Of a stretch of 64,000 nt of DNA, positions 24,798 to 33,279 are shown in pieces. A program made the translations under genes and the position numbers. How positions within the stretch are numbered: the first letter of the stretch is position 1; each line of letters begins with the position of its first letter. Origin of the DNA: Halobacillus_B rhizosphaerae (GTDB lineage Bacteria > Bacillota > Bacilli > Bacillales > Halobacillaceae); contig NZ_JAUTWQ010000008.1 of NCBI RefSeq assembly GCF_046719735.1, positions 207,792-271,791 of the forward strand, read 5' to 3'. Below the pieces are notes generated by a model, which worked only from the letters and a program-made list of their open reading frames with translations, was not told the DNA's origin and ran no database searches.

Positions 24798-24830
24798 GCT
24801 TACCTTTTAAAAAGGTGAGCTTCTTTTTTT
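24798..24830 (+). terminator. Terminator after the 62-aa gene
   Basis: GCTTACCTTT (24798-24807) pairs with AAAGGTGAGC (24811-24820) through one G-U pair, followed by TTCTTTTTTT. Confidence 0.85.
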
Positions 24831-24938
24831 TAGATTTATCCAGTAAGTTGATTACTTTTCTCGATAGGAGAGGCGAAATGTCAGAGGAAATACGAATGTT
24901 ATAATGAATCAAATGCCAGGTAAAGTGAGGTTGGAAGG

Positions 24939-25805
24939 TTGAAGAATCAAGTTGTACACACCACAGTATTTTCTTTAGAAAACGGCGGGGGAAATCCGTG
25001 TCCGGTTGTTTTAAACGCGGATCTATTAACCACGAATACTATGCAAAGCATGACAAAGGAATTTGGCCACGAATCAGCTTTTGTCCTACAGTCCTCTCGT
25101 TCAGATTGTGATATAAAGCTTCGTTTCTTTGTTCCTTTACATGAGATGGAAATGTGTATCCATGCGACCATTGGCAGCATCACAGTTCTTGTTAATCAAG
25201 AGATTATTAAATACTCCCCGATTATGGTAGAGACGTTGATAGGACCTGTGAAGGTTGAGTGGGAAGTAAAAGGAACAAACCTGGATATTAGTGTTGAACA
25301 ATTCTCCCCGCAATTTATGAATGAAACTCCGGATAAAAATGATTTATGTAAAGCATTAAATATCGAGATCGATGAAATTCTTGAATTCCCTATCCAATCC
25401 GTTTCCACTTCACGATACAAATTGATGATCCCCTTGAAAAGCGTTGAAACGCTTAATAACCTTAATCCTAATTTTGAATATCTTTGGGAGTTGTGTGATC
25501 AATTCCGAACGACTGGGTTCTATCCGTTTGCAATAGAGCCAAACAGTAAGAATTGTGTTCAGGCACGGCAATTTCCGAAAAGAGCGGGATATGACGAAGA
25601 TCCGGCAACGGGTGTAGCAGCATCTGCATTAGGAGCATATTTAGCAGAAAATAAATATTTTTCCCAGTTAATGGAAGGCTGGAATCGCTATAGGATTATT
25701 CAAGGTGTGGCTATGGGGCGGCCAAGTATCATTCAATCCGAAATATTTATACAAAATAACCAGATTATTAAAACCCTTGTGAAAGGCAATGCAAAAGTAG
25801 TCTGA
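24939..25805 (+). CDS. PhzF-family isomerase-like protein (288 aa)
   Basis: Two-domain PhzF fold related to diaminopimelate epimerase. Family motifs are clear: ENGGGNPCPVVL near residue 14, HEMEMCIHATIGS (catalytic Glu region, about 66-78), and DEDPATGVAASALGAYL plus IQGVAMGRPSII in the C-terminal half. No phenazine biosynthesis genes lie nearby, so a general isomerase role on an unknown metabolite is more likely. TTG start with GTGAGG and GGAAGG upstream. Confidence 0.87.
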   Translation: MKNQVVHTTVFSLENGGGNPCPVVLNADLLTTNTMQSMTKEFGHESAFVLQSSRSDCDIKLRFFVPLHEMEMCIHATIGSITVLVNQEIIKYSPIMVETLIGPVKVEWEVKGTNLDISVEQFSPQFMNETPDKNDLCKALNIEIDEILEFPIQSVSTSRYKLMIPLKSVETLNNLNPNFEYLWELCDQFRTTGFYPFAIEPNSKNCVQARQFPKRAGYDEDPATGVAASALGAYLAENKYFSQLMEGWNRYRIIQGVAMGRPSIIQSEIFIQNNQIIKTLVKGNAKVV

Positions 25806-25897
25806 TCTAACCTAAGAAAGATGGTATGGAAAATCGTGAGTATAACTACTTGGTTTACCACATGTTGGATAGGAGAATCATTGAAGGTGGTTATTTA

Positions 25898-26437
25898 ATG
25901 TATGGACTGATTGCTGCATTTGATCAAACAACGGAAAGCTTTATCAAGAACGTATGGAAAGAACTCAAAGAAAAGTCGATTTCATCGTACGCGTATGAAG
26001 TAGAAGACAGAATACCTCACATTACATTGGCAAGCTATAACCAATTAAATCGAAGAGACTTTTTCGATCAAATGGACGAGACCTATCGATATCAATCTGT
26101 GATTGATGTTAACTTTAAATCAATTGGTTCTTTTCTTAAATCCGGAGCATTGTATTATAGCCCAACGGTTACCAAAGGTTTGTATGAACTTCATTCAAAC
26201 CATCACAAGGACTTTGAACGTTTTCAAGACGATCCAAATTCTCTTTACTTACCTGATCATTGGATCCCACACTGCACCATAGCCAATAGATTATCTCAGG
26301 AAAAATTACAAGAAGCTTTTCATTATTGTTCAAAAAGACATTCCGCCCTATTTGGAAAGATCGTGAAGGTGGCTTTAATCGAGGTTACGGAAAAACACAC
26401 CGCACCTATCATTTATTCCAAAAAATTAATAGAGTAA
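25898..26437 (+). CDS. 2H phosphoesterase (2'-5' RNA ligase-like, 179 aa)
   Basis: Two HxT motifs, RIPHITLAS and WIPHCTIAN, separated by about 85 residues, define the 2H phosphodiesterase fold that opens cyclic phosphates or cleaves 2'-5' bonds. The ATG at 25898 (MYGLIAAFD) is preferred because AAGGTGG is well placed; an open frame extends to 25826 without a ribosome-binding site. Substrate unknown. It lies 35 bp before fosB. Confidence 0.83.
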   Translation: MYGLIAAFDQTTESFIKNVWKELKEKSISSYAYEVEDRIPHITLASYNQLNRRDFFDQMDETYRYQSVIDVNFKSIGSFLKSGALYYSPTVTKGLYELHSNHHKDFERFQDDPNSLYLPDHWIPHCTIANRLSQEKLQEAFHYCSKRHSALFGKIVKVALIEVTEKHTAPIIYSKKLIE

Positions 26438-26472
26438 GTCTTCTGTATTCTCAATAAGGGGGGAGAATTTCC

Positions 26473-26895
26473 ATGAACATAAAAGGTATTAACCATTTTC
26501 TTTTTTCTGTATCCAACTTGGAGAATTCCATTCATTTTTATGAGCAGGTGTTAAATGCCAAATTACTAGTTAAAGGCAATACCACAGCCTATTTCGATGT
26601 TAATGGTCTTTGGCTTGCGCTGAATGAAGAAACAGAGGTTCCCCGGAATGAAATATCACAATCCTATACTCATATTGCTTTTTCAATAGACGAAAGTGAT
26701 TTTGACCAAGCATATCAGGAGTTAAAAGACTTGAAGGTAAATATTTTATCAGGGCGGAACAGAGACAGCCGGGATAAGAAATCGATTTATTTTACTGATC
26801 CTGACGGCCATAAGTTTGAGTTTCACACGGGTACCTTGCAAGATCGTATGAATTACTACAAAGAAGCGAAACCTTATATGGATTTTTATGATTAG
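26473..26895 (+). CDS. fosB: Metallothiol transferase FosB, fosfomycin resistance (140 aa)
   Basis: FosB adds bacillithiol (or cysteine) to the epoxide of fosfomycin. The sequence follows B. subtilis FosB almost throughout as I recall it: INHFLFSVSNLENSIHFYE, KGNTTAYFDVNGLWLALNEE, SYTHIAFSI and KSIYFTDPDGHKFEFHTG. Metal ligands are His7, the His in YTHIAF and the Glu in KFEFHTG; length is normal. GGGGGGAG precedes the ATG. Confidence 0.95.
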   Translation: MNIKGINHFLFSVSNLENSIHFYEQVLNAKLLVKGNTTAYFDVNGLWLALNEETEVPRNEISQSYTHIAFSIDESDFDQAYQELKDLKVNILSGRNRDSRDKKSIYFTDPDGHKFEFHTGTLQDRMNYYKEAKPYMDFYD

Positions 26896-26918
26896 ACAGA
26901 AGGGTGTGAATTGAGAAA

Positions 26919-27215
26919 GTGAGAGTAGTATTTGAACTCCTTCGTATTATTGTAATCGTCGGGTTTCTTGGCGCCTTAGGTTCAACAATACTGGCAAAGA
27001 TTTATGCTGTTAATGGAGCTGCTGAAACCTATTCGTGGTTGGGAGCCATAGGAATAGTGATCTTACTCTTTGTGTTATATAGAAACAAGCTTCAATTTAC
27101 AGGCTGGTATAAAGGGAAGAGGGGACATAAATTGAAGAAAAAGCTTACTTTCATCCTTACATTGACCTCTATTCTATTTATTATGTCCCCTTTTTTATTG
27201 GGATTAATAAATTGA
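26919..27215 (+). CDS. Small membrane protein (98 aa)
   Basis: GTG start with a weakly placed AAGGGTG. Three hydrophobic segments (about 6-26, 38-54 and 75-96) and a basic loop (WYKGKRGHKLKKK). The first two may form a hairpin. Not recognised. It follows fosB by 23 bp and could be in its transcript. Confidence 0.6.
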   Translation: MRVVFELLRIIVIVGFLGALGSTILAKIYAVNGAAETYSWLGAIGIVILLFVLYRNKLQFTGWYKGKRGHKLKKKLTFILTLTSILFIMSPFLLGLIN

Positions 27216-27303
27216 GATACTTCCCAATATGACGAGCTAATTCATTTCAAAGTGGAGGAGGAAGAAGAGCGAGAAAAGTGAAATTTAAAGAGGGGAGTTT
27301 GTT

Positions 27304-27777
27304 ATGGAAGAATCCATTCATTATAAATTCTGGACGATTTGTATGATCCAGGACCAAGAAGAAGTGTTATTGCTTAATAGGCAGCACGATCATCTAAAGG
27401 GTTATATTCCTCCGGGAGGAAAAGTGGAATTTCCTGAAAGCTTTGTAGATGCGGCGATTCGAGAGGTGAAAGAGGAGACGGGATTAGAGGTGAGCAACCT
27501 TGTATACAAAGGGCTATATGAATTTGTGAATCTCGAAAAAGGGGATCGATATATGATCTTTAATTACATAACTAAAGACTACCGTGGTGAGCTGCTTCAA
27601 AACCCGCCTGAAGGAAATCCAGTTTGGGTGAATGTAGAGGAAGCAGAGCAGCTGCCGATGCAAGCCTCCACTCAAATCAGCTTCCCTTATTTTTTTGAAG
27701 AAGGTACCTTTGAAATACAGATTATATGGGATAACGAAAAGAATCAAGAAGGAGAAGTTTTCATAAAAAGAACGTAG
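27304..27777 (+). CDS. Nudix hydrolase (157 aa)
   Basis: The Nudix box GGKVEFPESFVDAAIREVKEETGLEV (split by length here as GGKVEFPESF and REVKEETGLE, about residues 38-63) is complete, and MIQDQEEVLLLNRQHD precedes it. It would hydrolyse a nucleoside diphosphate derivative, for example 8-oxo-dGTP; MutT/YtkD-like proteins are the nearest general group. GAGGGGAG precedes the ATG. Confidence 0.87.
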   Translation: MEESIHYKFWTICMIQDQEEVLLLNRQHDHLKGYIPPGGKVEFPESFVDAAIREVKEETGLEVSNLVYKGLYEFVNLEKGDRYMIFNYITKDYRGELLQNPPEGNPVWVNVEEAEQLPMQASTQISFPYFFEEGTFEIQIIWDNEKNQEGEVFIKRT

Positions 27778-27803
27778 CTTTACATAAGAAGGAGTGTTAG
27801 AAA

Positions 27804-28262
27804 ATGCAAGTGAAATTAGTGGAAATGACTTCAGAGGAATTCCAGAACTTTATAAGTTTTGAGATGGAACATTATGCGGACGAACATATAAAATCGGGGA
27901 ATTGGAAACCGGAAGAGGCAATGGACAAGGCCAAAGCAGAATTTGAAACACTCCTGCCCGATGGAAAAGACACAGAAAATAATCATCTATATACCATACG
28001 AAATGGAGACAAGGAAGTTGGCGTGATTTGGCTCGCGCAAACATCTGCGGAGAAAGGTTTCATCTACAGTATTACCATCTGGGAGGAGAACCAGGGCAAA
28101 GGATTTGGCAGAAAGGCGATGGAGGAACTTGAAACCTTAGCCAGGGAATTGGGAATAAAACATCTTGGTCTTCATGTGTTTGCTCATAACACCATTGCCC
28201 GCGATTTATATGAAAAGTTAGGGTATAAAGAGAAGAATATAAAAATGGAAAAAACGTTGTAA
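27804..28262 (+). CDS. GNAT-family N-acetyltransferase (152 aa)
   Basis: Compact GNAT domain: FIYSITIWEENQGKGFGRKA carries the acetyl-CoA loop (about 90-109) and HVFAHNTIARDLYEKLGYKE the last helix. An N-terminal acidic helix (EMEHYADEHIKSG) resembles that of other small Bacillus GNATs. AAGGAG precedes the ATG. It follows the Nudix gene by 26 bp. Substrate unknown. Confidence 0.85.
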   Translation: MQVKLVEMTSEEFQNFISFEMEHYADEHIKSGNWKPEEAMDKAKAEFETLLPDGKDTENNHLYTIRNGDKEVGVIWLAQTSAEKGFIYSITIWEENQGKGFGRKAMEELETLARELGIKHLGLHVFAHNTIARDLYEKLGYKEKNIKMEKTL

Positions 28263-28341
28263 ATGATAGTTAGATTGCATAGCAAGGGTGTAACATACTT
28301 TAATATCACAAAATAATATAAATGCCTGTTCAATCATAAAT

Positions 28342-28695
28342 AAGAGACGGGATATAAGAAAATGCCCCAATCTAAAGACGAATCATAGAGAGAAGGGGCG
28401 AGGTATACCCTGAATGGCCGCTCCAGAAATACACTCCGCTTTTCGCGGGCGGCTGGTTTGCCTCCTCGTGCTTTCGCACTTCGGGGTCAAACCTATGTCT
28501 TCCTCCCGCAAAATCTCCGTGTATTTCCTTCGCTTGAGCGGCTAATTCTCCCTTTTATTCTGCTTTGTTCATCTGTGGAAATGACTAATAAAACGGGAGT
28601 CATACTATTTGTGGAAACGCCTAGAAACCTTTAATAATACAGGACGAAAAATAATCCGAACGATGGTCCACCATCGTTCGGATTTTATTATGGAG
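28342..28695 (+). repeat. Dispersed intergenic element, copy 2
   Basis: Fills most of the 457-bp gap before the iron permease genes. The core 28417-28542 (126 bp) is bounded by GCCGCTC/GAGCGGC and has the same nested stems as copy 1 (GCGGGCGG/CCTCCCGC, GGTTTG/CAAACC, tip GTGCTTTCGCAC). Left of it, TAAAGACGA and flanking bases match copy 1. A terminator-like hairpin follows at 28653-28684, at about the same distance as in copy 1. Confidence 0.7.
28653..28684. terminator. Strong bidirectional hairpin between convergent genes
   Basis: AATCCGAACGATGGT and ACCATCGTTCGGATT are a perfect 15-bp inverted repeat, with A-run and T-run flanks suited to either strand. It can end the siderophore permease operon and is also the right end of repeat element copy 2. 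Confidence 0.8.
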
Positions 28696-28719
28696 GGAAA
28701 CTTCTCCCAGGCTTTTTTG

Positions 28720-29724
28720 CTAGGATTTCATTAGTAAATAAATAAAATAACTCCCGCCGACCACCGATACGACCAGTCCAACAGGGATTTCTGATGGAGA
28801 CAGGATATTTCTTCCGATTGTATCGGCAAGGAGCAGCAGCAGCGCTCCCATCATTGCTGTGATGGGAATAAGAGCTCCGTGCATCGGACCGACGATTCTC
28901 CTTGCCAAATGGGGCACCACTAGACCAACAAAGGCAATTCCTCCACCCACTGATACGCTGGCTCCGGCAAGAGCAACAGCAATGAAAAGAAGAATTCTCC
29001 GTTCTTTTTCTACGTGTGCTCCCAACCCTGCGGCGATATCATCGCCGAGATGGAGGGAGTTGAGGGTGCCTGCTTTCATAATCGCCATCGGAATGAGAAT
29101 AAGAATCCAGGGGAGCAGAGCGAGTACATACGTCCAGTCCGTACCGGAGATATTTCCTGACAGCCAAACGGTTGCCCGCAGAAAATCTTTTGGATCCATT
29201 TTCAGTTGGAAAATAATGATTAACGCGGCAAACGCACTATTAATACCGATCCCTACAAGTACAAGACGCATCGGCGAAATGCCGTTCCGCCATGATATGG
29301 CATAAATTAAGATCGCAGCCACCGAGGAGCCTAATAAGGAGGCAATCGGCAAGAGAAAGACAGAGAAGTCTGATACGGCACTAACGGCTCCCTGAAAAAA
29401 GAAAATGTAAAGAACGACTGAAAATCCTGCACCTGCGTTAATTCCAATGATTCCTGGATCAGCCAGACCGTTCTGGGTGACACTTTGAAGGATAGCGCCA
29501 GATACAGCCATCCCTGCTCCGATAAGTAAGGCAATAAACATTCGCGGCAGTCTGAAAGAGAACAGGACCATATGACTTTGGCTGCTGCCGTTTCCAGTCA
29601 TGGTTTGAAATACTTCAGAAGGAGAAATGTGCATGACTCCTAAATTTAAGCTTACAAGCATCGTTACGATAATAGCGATGATTAGGCCAATAACCATTGT
29701 CCAATTTTTCTTGTAACTGGTCAT
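28720..29724 (-). CDS. FecCD-type iron-siderophore ABC permease (334 aa)
   Basis: Permease of the FecCD/BtuC family, about ten membrane helices, which imports ferric siderophores with a partner permease, binding lipoprotein and ATPase. Visible signatures are SFRLPRMFIALLIGAGMAVSG near residue 55, GIIGINAGAG, and the coupling-loop region GLGAHVEKERRILLF followed by GGGIAFVGLVVPHLAR. GGGAGG precedes the ATG. It overlaps the upstream permease gene by 4 bp (ATGA), so the two subunits are coupled. No ATPase gene accompanies it. Confidence 0.92.
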   Translation of the reverse strand: MTSYKKNWTMVIGLIIAIIVTMLVSLNLGVMHISPSEVFQTMTGNGSSQSHMVLFSFRLPRMFIALLIGAGMAVSGAILQSVTQNGLADPGIIGINAGAGFSVVLYIFFFQGAVSAVSDFSVFLLPIASLLGSSVAAILIYAISWRNGISPMRLVLVGIGINSAFAALIIIFQLKMDPKDFLRATVWLSGNISGTDWTYVLALLPWILILIPMAIMKAGTLNSLHLGDDIAAGLGAHVEKERRILLFIAVALAGASVSVGGGIAFVGLVVPHLARRIVGPMHGALIPITAMMGALLLLLADTIGRNILSPSEIPVGLVVSVVGGSYFIYLLMKS

Positions 29725-30755
29725 GCGGCATTCCTCCCATCATTACGGGCTAAATAAAGGAAAAAGGGGACACCGATGAGAGCTGTCACCGTACCTACTG
29801 GCGTTTCAAACGGAGGATTAATCATACGAGAAACGGTGTCCGCGATGATCAGCAGAATTCCACCCAGAATACCTGAGCAAGGAATGATAACCCGGTAATC
29901 GGAACCTACGAGAAATCGGGTGATATGGGGAATGACGAGGCCGATGAATCCAATGGTTCCGGAGACAGACACGGCCGCACCGGTTAACAGGAGTACCACG
30001 ATTGTCCCTGTCAGTTTAGTTACCCAGGTTTTTTGACCAAGACTTCTCGCTACATCTTCTCCTAAGCTGAGAGCGGATATGGACTTGGATAGCAACAGAG
30101 CAATCAAGGTTCCCAAAATAGCCACCGGTGCAAGTAATTTAATGTGAACCCATTGAATACTTGATAAGCCCCCGGCATACCAAAAGCTAAGGTCTTTGGC
30201 GATATTGAAATGAATTGTAATGGCAGTGGAAATAGAAGTGAACAAAGCGGTCACAGCTGTTCCCGCAAGAGCAAGCTTCACCGGTGTAAGGCCGGACTTT
30301 GAAATCGATCCGACAAGAAAAACGATGCCTGTACCTAAACCAGCCCCTCCAAAGGCCCACATCATCATCGTGAAGCTGGAAGCGGATGGCATGATCGCAA
30401 GCGCTATGGCCATAGTGAACATCGCTCCCGCCGTGACTCCCATAATAGAAGGAGAGGCAAGCGCATTGCGAGTCATTCCCTGCATAATGGCTCCAGACAT
30501 AGCGAGCGCGGAACCGATTAAAGCAGCTGCCAGCGCTCTAGGGATCCGGAGGTTAACGATAATCTGATGAGAAGAAGAAGAGGGATTATATGCCGTTAAG
30601 CTTTTCCAAATCGTCTCCAGATGGATGTCAGCCGCGCCATACATGATGGAAATCGCCATGAATAGCGCCAAGACAAAGAGACCTGTGGTAAGGATCACTG
30701 TGGCCAAAATGGTTTGTTTGTTTTTTGACGTTTTATTTGCTGACCGGCGCGGCAT
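29721..30755 (-). CDS. FecCD-type iron-siderophore ABC permease (344 aa)
   Basis: Partner permease. NLRIPRALAAALIGSALAMSG, MGVTAGAM, SLGEDVARSLGQ (ATPase-coupling loop) and GTIGFIGLVIPHITR are the FecCD landmarks; about ten helices. The ATG at 30755 is preferred because AGGAG lies 8 nt before it; the GTG at 30764 overlaps that site. A Fur-type box at 30812-30826 lies 57 bp upstream, so expression should respond to iron. Confidence 0.92.
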   Translation of the reverse strand: MPRRSANKTSKNKQTILATVILTTGLFVLALFMAISIMYGAADIHLETIWKSLTAYNPSSSSHQIIVNLRIPRALAAALIGSALAMSGAIMQGMTRNALASPSIMGVTAGAMFTMAIALAIMPSASSFTMMMWAFGGAGLGTGIVFLVGSISKSGLTPVKLALAGTAVTALFTSISTAITIHFNIAKDLSFWYAGGLSSIQWVHIKLLAPVAILGTLIALLLSKSISALSLGEDVARSLGQKTWVTKLTGTIVVLLLTGAAVSVSGTIGFIGLVIPHITRFLVGSDYRVIIPCSGILGGILLIIADTVSRMINPPFETPVGTVTALIGVPFFLYLARNDGRNAA

Positions 30756-30811
30756 CGGCTGCACTCCTCTGTTGAAAAAATAGATGTATAGATAAATAGT
30801 TTACGTTTAAT

Positions 30812-30826
30812 TGAAAAACATTATCA
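30812..30826 (-). promoter_or_regulatory. Fur box for the permease operon
   Basis: On the minus strand TGATAATGTTTTTCA matches the 7-1-7 Fur consensus TGATAATNATTATCA at 12 of 14 defined positions. Confidence 0.65.
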
Positions 30827-30897
30827 TTGTATTATACATCCGCAGATTAGGCAATCACCGGCGCACATGACGAAGCTGTAATGAAAATGAAAAGTGC

Positions 30898-30926
30898 TTG
30901 TAATTGAAAATGATAATTGTTATCAT
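30898..30926 (+). promoter_or_regulatory. Promoter with overlapping Fur box for the binding-protein gene
   Basis: TGATAATTGTTATCA (30911-30925) matches the Fur 7-1-7 consensus at 13 of 14 positions. A sigma-A promoter TTGTAA (30898-30903), 17-bp spacer and TATCAT (30921-30926) overlaps it, so Fe-Fur would block polymerase. Confidence 0.8.
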
Positions 30927-30972
30927 CTAGTAAGTTAGTAAGTTACACAACGATTTTTTAGGAGGAGACTAA

Positions 30973-31953
30973 ATGAAATCATTCAAGTTGTTTTACATAG
31001 CAGTTGCTTTGCTAACACTATTATTTATGGCTGCTTGTGGTAACGATGAAGGAAGCAAAAGTAAAGATAACGAAAGCCAAGATACTGAAGAAACTGGAAG
31101 CAGTGAGAACGGGGAACGGACGGTTACGGATGCTATGGGACATGAAGTGACGATCCCGGAAGAGCCGAAGCGAGTGATTGCATCTTACTTAGAGGACTAT
31201 CTGGTGGCTCTCGATATTACTCCTGTTGCCCAGTGGTCGGTTTCCGATGGATCTTCTGTCCAAGGGTATCTGCAGGATTCACTTAAGGATGTTCCAACTT
31301 TGCCGCATGATCTTCCACTAGAAACGGTTGCTAGCTTTGAACCTGATCTTTTATTGATAGATTCAGCTGGTATGGTTGAAGGAAACAAATACGATCAATA
31401 CTCTAAGATCGCACCGACGTATGTGGTGGGTGAAGCGGAGAACAACGACTGGAGAGATGAACTGAAGCGTGTAGGCGAAGTCTTCGGTAAGGAAGAGGAA
31501 GCAGACCAGGTTCTAAAGGATTACGAGCAGAAAGCGGAAGAAACGAAGCAGCAAGTCCAAGAATCTATCGGCGATGAATCAGTTGCAGCGATCTGGCTTG
31601 TCGGAGATACCTTTTATGTAGTAAATGATCAATTATCTGCCGGGGACGTATTGTACAATGACCTTGGGCTGACTAAACCGAACGTCGTGAAAGAAATTGC
31701 CGATAAATCAACTGCCAATTGGTCTGAAATCTCTCTAGAGAAATTAGCGGAGCTCGATGCCGATCATATCTTCCTGATTAACAGTGATGGCGATGGCGCT
31801 AAGAAGCTGCAGGATAATATTTGGCAAAACATCCCGGCTGTGAAAAACGGAAATATATACGAATATTCTGCTGATAAAACCAGCTGGCTCTACACAGGCC
31901 CTGTGGCTAATACAAAGATGCTTGAAGATATCCAAGAAAAGTTAGTGAAATAA
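30973..31953 (+). CDS. Iron-siderophore binding lipoprotein (326 aa)
   Basis: Signal peptide with lipobox FMAAC (Cys22), a Ser/Glu/Asp-rich linker, then a Peripla_BP_2 domain starting at TVTDAMGHEVTIPEEPKRV. LETVASFEPDLLLIDSAG and DADHIFLINSDGDGA are the usual helical-spine and C-lobe strands. It has a general FeuA-like look and would deliver ferric siderophore to the divergently encoded permeases. AGGAGGAG precedes the ATG. Which siderophore is bound cannot be read from sequence. Confidence 0.92.
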   Translation: MKSFKLFYIAVALLTLLFMAACGNDEGSKSKDNESQDTEETGSSENGERTVTDAMGHEVTIPEEPKRVIASYLEDYLVALDITPVAQWSVSDGSSVQGYLQDSLKDVPTLPHDLPLETVASFEPDLLLIDSAGMVEGNKYDQYSKIAPTYVVGEAENNDWRDELKRVGEVFGKEEEADQVLKDYEQKAEETKQQVQESIGDESVAAIWLVGDTFYVVNDQLSAGDVLYNDLGLTKPNVVKEIADKSTANWSEISLEKLAELDADHIFLINSDGDGAKKLQDNIWQNIPAVKNGNIYEYSADKTSWLYTGPVANTKMLEDIQEKLVK

Positions 31954-31982
31954 ATAGGACAAGAATGGTTACCCTGTTAAGC

Positions 31983-32034
31983 AAAAAACCTCCAATTACC
32001 GGTGATTGACATCCGGAAATTGGAGGTTTTTTTT
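31983..32034 (+). terminator. Terminator of the binding-protein gene
   Basis: AAAAACCTCCAATT pairs with AATTGGAGGTTTTT with an inner CCGG/CCGG, ending in eight T. The rest of the gap to 32261 shows nothing else I can assign. Confidence 0.85.
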
Positions 32035-32261
32035 ATCCTATATTATGGGTCCAAGCTTTGGTTTCCTTGTTATTAAAGCCTTTGGTCAGAAGGAGTCACT
32101 CATCTGCCTGCCCGTACCATTAGGAGATCGTATAGCGACATATTTTTGCAATAATTAGATAAAAGGAAACCTTTGTCTATTTCATTCGTACTATGAATAA
32201 GGGAAATATTAGAAGGTCGAGTCGATCGGCCATGAAACTTGTTAGAAAGGCGGATCTATAA

Positions 32262-32579
32262 ATGAAAGTAACGGTTTTGTTTTCGACAATAAGCGGCATT
32301 ATTATTTGGCTGTTGGTGTGGACAAGCAGTTTGATTTTTAATTTTTCCTTTGAGGATTGGGCATTTTTTATCGGGATTGGCCTATCTGCTCTGTTATTAT
32401 TCTTCAACAGCTCAGGGGGGCTGCATACGAGAATGACGAATTTCGGCACAGACATCCAACATGGACGGCAGCAGGAAGTCGTTTGGAAGCTGGATGTTGG
32501 TGTGATATTCTACGGTTCATTACTATTTACCGCGGTATCCCTGGTCATTATGGTCATCAGTTATCGTAGTTATTTCTAA
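32262..32579 (+). CDS. Membrane protein (105 aa)
   Basis: Three hydrophobic segments (about 4-28, 33-48 and 80-101). Between the last two is a hydrophilic stretch with GGLHTRMTNFGTDIQHGRQ. AAAGGCGGA lies upstream of the ATG. Not recognised. It precedes another membrane protein gene by about 75 bp in the same direction. Confidence 0.65.
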   Translation: MKVTVLFSTISGIIIWLLVWTSSLIFNFSFEDWAFFIGIGLSALLLFFNSSGGLHTRMTNFGTDIQHGRQQEVVWKLDVGVIFYGSLLFTAVSLVIMVISYRSYF

Positions 32580-32655
32580 GGACATTGTATTCTGGATCAA
32601 GCTGAGTTGATGACTGTTTAGAAAAATTTTAATCTTTTGGAAGCGGGTGGTTATT

Positions 32656-33102
32656 TTGGAACAAGTATTACGGGAATATGGATCTTCCTCAAATAATTGG
32701 ATCTTTTTGATTCTGGGAGGGTTCATTTTACTAGGCGGGATTATCTTCCTGATTGTAATATCCAAGCGGAAAGACGGATGGCGCAAGAATCAAACCGATC
32801 TCTTTCGATACACTTCTTGGGGGTGTCTGTTGTTAGGCGCTATGATTGGGGTCTATGGCTTATTAAATGGAGAAATGACGAACTCTCAGGAGGACAGCAT
32901 GATGAGAAATTGGTCTAGTGAAAGAGGGTATACGGTAGACAATTTCGGTAAGGTAGAAAATCGTCCGGAAGAAAATATTATTAAAGTCCGGTCAGGTGCA
33001 TCAGTAGAAGAAAAAGAAGTCGACCACGTTATCAAAGGCTGTGACGAAGTAGTCTATGCTGAATTTACCAACGAAGAAGTATGGTTATGTGAGAAAAAGT
33101 AA
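32656..33102 (+). CDS. Membrane protein with soluble C-terminal domain (148 aa)
   Basis: Two membrane helices (about 16-36 and 52-69) followed by a polar domain of about 75 residues (GYTVDNFGKVENRPEENI). The TTG at 32656 is preferred to the GTG at 32647 because GGTGG at 32646-32650 is spaced for it. Function unknown. Confidence 0.6.
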   Translation: MEQVLREYGSSSNNWIFLILGGFILLGGIIFLIVISKRKDGWRKNQTDLFRYTSWGCLLLGAMIGVYGLLNGEMTNSQEDSMMRNWSSERGYTVDNFGKVENRPEENIIKVRSGASVEEKEVDHVIKGCDEVVYAEFTNEEVWLCEKK

Positions 33103-33279
33103 TTCTCCCAAAATGAATGGCCCCTTAGATGAAACTTCTTGTTTACCAAGACGCGCTCTTCTGTACAGAGGAGAACAGAGCTCTCCAATGATTGCCTCAT
33201 TCTATGATAAAATGAAGCCATACTAACCAACCGATATGGATGCACGTCCTTTCATAATGGAAAAAAGGATCGAGAGTAC

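Noticed and set aside
24556..24810. 84-codon frame overlapping the 62-aa membrane protein
   Set aside because: It lacks a ribosome-binding site, while the overlapping frame has one plus two clear membrane helices.
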